From NCBI GenBank assembly GCA_947502355.1, contig CANMZP010000012.1, forward strand, positions 1-64,000: a stretch of DNA of 64,000 bases. The letters run 5' to 3'. The stretch comes from an uncultured Thalassotalea sp. (GTDB lineage: Bacteria; Pseudomonadota; Gammaproteobacteria; Enterobacterales; Alteromonadaceae). Below, in pieces: positions 61,377 to 64,000 of the stretch. The position numbers were made by a program, and so were the translations under genes. The notes under the pieces are model-generated. The model searched no databases, was not told where the DNA came from, and was given only the letters and a program-made list of their open reading frames with translations. Each line of letters opens with the position of its first letter. The stretch's first letter is position 1.

Positions 61377-63341
61377 ATGAGCAAAATAACAAAAATATTA
61401 ATTGCAAACCGTGGTGAAATTGCGGTGCGCGTTATCCGTACGGCACGCAATTTAGGTTTTCGTACCGTTGCCGTTTATAGCGAAGCCGACGCCAACGCCT
61501 TGCATGTGCAAGAAGCCGATCAGGCCGTTTGCATTGGCGCCGCGGCGGTCGGTGAATCTTACTTAGTCGCAGAAAACATTCTTGCTGCCGCAAAACAAAC
61601 GGGGGCCGATGCCATCCACCCTGGTTATGGCTTTTTATCCGAAAATGCCGCGTTCTGCCAAGACTGTGAAGCGCAAGGTATTGCCTTTATTGGCCCAAGA
61701 GCCGAAGCCATTGAATTAATGGGCAGCAAACGGTTATCAAAAATCGCCATGCTAGAAGCCGACGTGCCGTGCATTTTGGGTTATCAAGGAGCCGATCAGG
61801 CTGAACAAACCTTACTTGCCAAAGCCCAAGAAATTGGCTTTCCACTTATGGTGAAAGCCTCCGCTGGTGGCGGTGGTCGGGGTATGCGATTGGTATTGGC
61901 ACAAAGTGAATTAGCCGAACAAATCCGCACGGCTCGCTCAGAGGCTGAAACGGCTTTTGGTAATGGTGAACTCATTTTAGAGCGTGCGGTAATAGAGCCT
62001 CGCCATATTGAAATCCAGGTTTTTGCCGATGAACACGGCAATGCGGTTTATTTAGGCGAACGAGATTGTTCGATTCAACGTCGTCATCAAAAAGTGGTTG
62101 AAGAAGCGCCTTCCCCTTTTGTCGCCCCCGATTTACGTAAACGCATGGGTGAAGCGGCGGTTAATGCCGCGAAAGCTTGTCACTATCGAGGTGCAGGTAC
62201 CGTTGAGTTTTTAGTCGACAAAGATAAAAACTTCTACTTTCTAGAAATGAACACCCGCTTGCAAGTAGAGCATCCGGTAACCGAATTAATTACCGGACTC
62301 GATTTGGTTGCTTGGCAATTAAAAGTTGCGGCCGGTGAGCGCCTACCGTTAACCCAAGAGCAAGTAACCTTAACAGGGCACGCAGTTGAAGTGCGACTTT
62401 ACGCAGAAGACCCACGCAATAATTTTATGCCGCAAACGGGCAAGATTTGTTTGTGGGACTACCCTCAGCGCCCCGGTATTCGTATGGATCATGGCATTCA
62501 AACAGGCCAAGAAATCAGCCCATTTTATGACCCCATGATAGCCAAAGTTATCGCCTATGGTGATGACCGTAACGAAGCCATACGTCGTCTGGCATCCGCT
62601 GTACAAGACACCAAACTGCTCGGTTTAAATAACAATAAATTGTTTTTGCAAAATGTTTTACGCCATCCGGTATTTTTCAAGGGGGAAGCGACAACGGCGT
62701 TTATCGAACAACATTTTACTGCCGATGTCAGCATGGACCAAAAGCTGCCGACGCCATCAACGCTGGCAAAAGCCGCCCTGTTGTATTTTCAGCGTGGTGC
62801 AAAACACAAGCAAGCACAGCAATTTAACTGGAGCAATGCGATTGCGCAAACGTATGTGTGCAAATTGGACGTTGATGGCGAAGAGACCTCGCTCAGCTTA
62901 ACGGCTAACGGTCGTGATTTTACGATAAACCAAGGCGAAAACCACACCACTTTACAACTGCTTTCTTGCGATGAAAACCGCTGTGTATACATCGAAAATG
63001 GTATTCGTGAACGTTTAGATTTTGCCTTTGCTTGCGACACATTGTACTTAGATGATGGCAGCGGCCACTTTATCGTTGAAGATATTACCTATCAACCCGC
63101 CACATCCGCTGCGGGTTCAGGTAGCGGCCAAATAAAAGCCGCAATGGACGGTGCCATTGTCGAGTTATTTGTCAATGAAGGTGACACGGTAGAAGCCGGT
63201 CAAACCTTAGTGATCCTCGAAGCCATGAAAATGGAACACGCCCTAAAAGCTGGCATAAGTGGCACGGTTACCACCATAGGTTGTGAAGCGGGACAACAGG
63301 TTAAATCGAAACAATTATTAATCACTGTTGAGGGAGCGTAA
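61377..63341 (+). CDS. atuF: Geranyl-CoA carboxylase alpha subunit (biotin carboxylase/carrier)
   Basis: This 654-residue subunit has the biotin carboxylase domain (about 1-450) with IANRGEIAVRVIRTAR, the glycine-rich ATP loop KASAGGGGRGMR, and EMNTRLQVEHPVTE. A linker follows, and then a biotin-carrier domain with the lysine Lys618 in EAMKMEH. It charges biotin with bicarbonate for the partner subunit. It begins 12 bases after atuC, with an AAGGAAG site. Domain order and length fit AtuF and methylcrotonyl-CoA carboxylase alike; context favours AtuF. Confidence 0.88.
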   Translation: MSKITKILIANRGEIAVRVIRTARNLGFRTVAVYSEADANALHVQEADQAVCIGAAAVGESYLVAENILAAAKQTGADAIHPGYGFLSENAAFCQDCEAQGIAFIGPRAEAIELMGSKRLSKIAMLEADVPCILGYQGADQAEQTLLAKAQEIGFPLMVKASAGGGGRGMRLVLAQSELAEQIRTARSEAETAFGNGELILERAVIEPRHIEIQVFADEHGNAVYLGERDCSIQRRHQKVVEEAPSPFVAPDLRKRMGEAAVNAAKACHYRGAGTVEFLVDKDKNFYFLEMNTRLQVEHPVTELITGLDLVAWQLKVAAGERLPLTQEQVTLTGHAVEVRLYAEDPRNNFMPQTGKICLWDYPQRPGIRMDHGIQTGQEISPFYDPMIAKVIAYGDDRNEAIRRLASAVQDTKLLGLNNNKLFLQNVLRHPVFFKGEATTAFIEQHFTADVSMDQKLPTPSTLAKAALLYFQRGAKHKQAQQFNWSNAIAQTYVCKLDVDGEETSLSLTANGRDFTINQGENHTTLQLLSCDENRCVYIENGIRERLDFAFACDTLYLDDGSGHFIVEDITYQPATSAAGSGSGQIKAAMDGAIVELFVNEGDTVEAGQTLVILEAMKMEHALKAGISGTVTTIGCEAGQQVKSKQLLITVEGA

Positions 63342-63345
63342 TACC

Positions 63346-64000
63346 ATGACGGATGTGATCAAAATCGCCAATTGCAGTGGCTTTTATGGCGATAAATTAT
63401 CTGCTGCGCTAGACATGGTAGAAGGTGGCCCTATTGATGTGCTTACCGGAGATTATCTCGCAGAACTTACCATGGCTATTTTGTATAGCCAAAAAATAAA
63501 AAGAGATACGGGCTATGTTGCCACCTTCTTAAAACAAGTAAAACAGGTATTGCAGCCTTGTATTGAAAAAGACATTAAAATCGTCAGCAATGCCGGAGGC
63601 TTAAACCCGAAAGCGATGGCGGCGGCGGTCAAAGACATCGCCAAAGAGCTCGGACTCGAGGTAAAGGTCGCTTATATAGACGGCGATGATATTGCCCCGC
63701 AAATAGAGTTACTGCAATCTGAAGGCGAAACGTTTACCAATATGGATACCGGCGTCGACCTAGCGAACAGCAAAAATAAACTACTTACCGCAAATACCTA
63801 TCTAGGTGCTTGGGGCATTAAGGAAGCACTGGATCAAGGTGCCGATGTGGTGATTTGTCCTAGGGTTACCGATGCCGCCGTTGTTATTGGCCCTGCGGCC
63901 TGGAAATTTAACTGGCAACGAGATAATTTCGATGCCTTAGCTGGTGCATTGGCGGCCGGTCATATTATTGAATGTGGTCAACAAGCGACCGGCGGTAATT
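63346..64000 (+). CDS. atuA: AtuA-family acyclic terpene utilisation protein (partial)
   Basis: The ATG at 63346, four bases after the atuF stop and preceded by AGGGAG, opens a frame that runs off the window end after 218 codons. The start IANCSGFYGDKLSAALDMVE, the segment LTGDYLAELTMAILYSQK, the conserved KIVSNAGGLNPKAMA and VVICPRVTDAAVVIGPAAW match the DUF1446/AtuA family, essential for citronellol and geraniol degradation in Pseudomonas though its reaction is unclear. It completes the core Atu gene set seen here. The 3' part lies outside the window. Confidence 0.88.
   Translation, partial: MTDVIKIANCSGFYGDKLSAALDMVEGGPIDVLTGDYLAELTMAILYSQKIKRDTGYVATFLKQVKQVLQPCIEKDIKIVSNAGGLNPKAMAAAVKDIAKELGLEVKVAYIDGDDIAPQIELLQSEGETFTNMDTGVDLANSKNKLLTANTYLGAWGIKEALDQGADVVICPRVTDAAVVIGPAAWKFNWQRDNFDALAGALAAGHIIECGQQATGGN

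Noticed and set aside
58526-63341. Leucine/isovalerate (Liu) pathway
   Set aside because: Enzyme types would fit, but the directly following AtuA gene and gene order point to the Atu pathway; kept only as an alternative.

Overview
This window looks like a chromosomal segment of a marine gammaproteobacterium of the Alteromonadales, most like Colwelliaceae (Colwellia or Thalassotalea). The basis is the gene content: a multi-subunit Mrp-type antiporter, TonB-receptor/tryptophan-halogenase/SapC sugar loci, GPH symporters, an Atu terpene cluster and a moderately AT-rich base composition. No rRNA, tRNA, CRISPR array or replication origin was recognised.

Layout: (1) 0.1-2.8 kb holds two small membrane proteins, a GNAT acetyltransferase and two dispersed repeats. 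(2) 2.8-12.2 kb holds an NhaR-like LysR regulator divergent from a long operon: a secreted small protein, an HPF-like protein, then mrpE, F, G, B, C, D, a second D/A-type subunit, a small membrane protein and a third D-type subunit. (3) 12.2-14.5 kb is a nitric-oxide-type cluster (hemerythrin, DUF2249, NnrS-like) next to a relic of a uroporphyrinogen-III methyltransferase gene. (4) 14.6-20 kb holds single genes: GNAT, M3 peptidase, DUF4136 lipoprotein, arylsulfatase. (5) 20.5-40.3 kb is a beta-glucoside utilisation locus under one LacI regulator. It has six copies of a TGTAAGCGCTTwCA operator, an operon MFS - GH94 phosphorylase - gluconokinase-like kinase - GH3, a TonB receptor, two tryptophan-halogenase-like flavoproteins with SapC and a cupin-like protein, a GH1 glucosidase and a second symporter. 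The GH94 plus kinase pair suggests use of aldobionic acids such as cellobionate. (6) 40.6-47.5 kb is a polysulfide/thiosulfate-reductase-like molybdoenzyme operon with an ArsR regulator whose cysteines match persulfide sensors, a DUF3373 outer-membrane protein and a small periplasmic protein. (7) 47.5-52.6 kb is an AT-rich accessory island with decayed small genes, dispersed repeats and a single-gene mobile element. That gene fuses a RecB/TM0106-like Fe-S nuclease, a DEDD exonuclease and an IS66-like DDE transposase. (8) 52.6-58.1 kb holds DUF3465 (apparently frameshifted in a G-tract), an HD hydrolase, YtoQ, an S9 peptidase and an AraC regulator. (9) 58.5-64 kb is the start of an acyclic-terpene (Atu) operon: AtuD-like dehydrogenase, both geranyl-CoA carboxylase subunits, and AtuA running off the end.

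The best candidates for something undescribed are the nuclease-exonuclease-transposase fusion with its ordered terminal motifs, the three-copy ~200 bp repeat family, and the aldobionate/halogenase locus. Function calls rest on motif and family recognition by eye; no database search was run.
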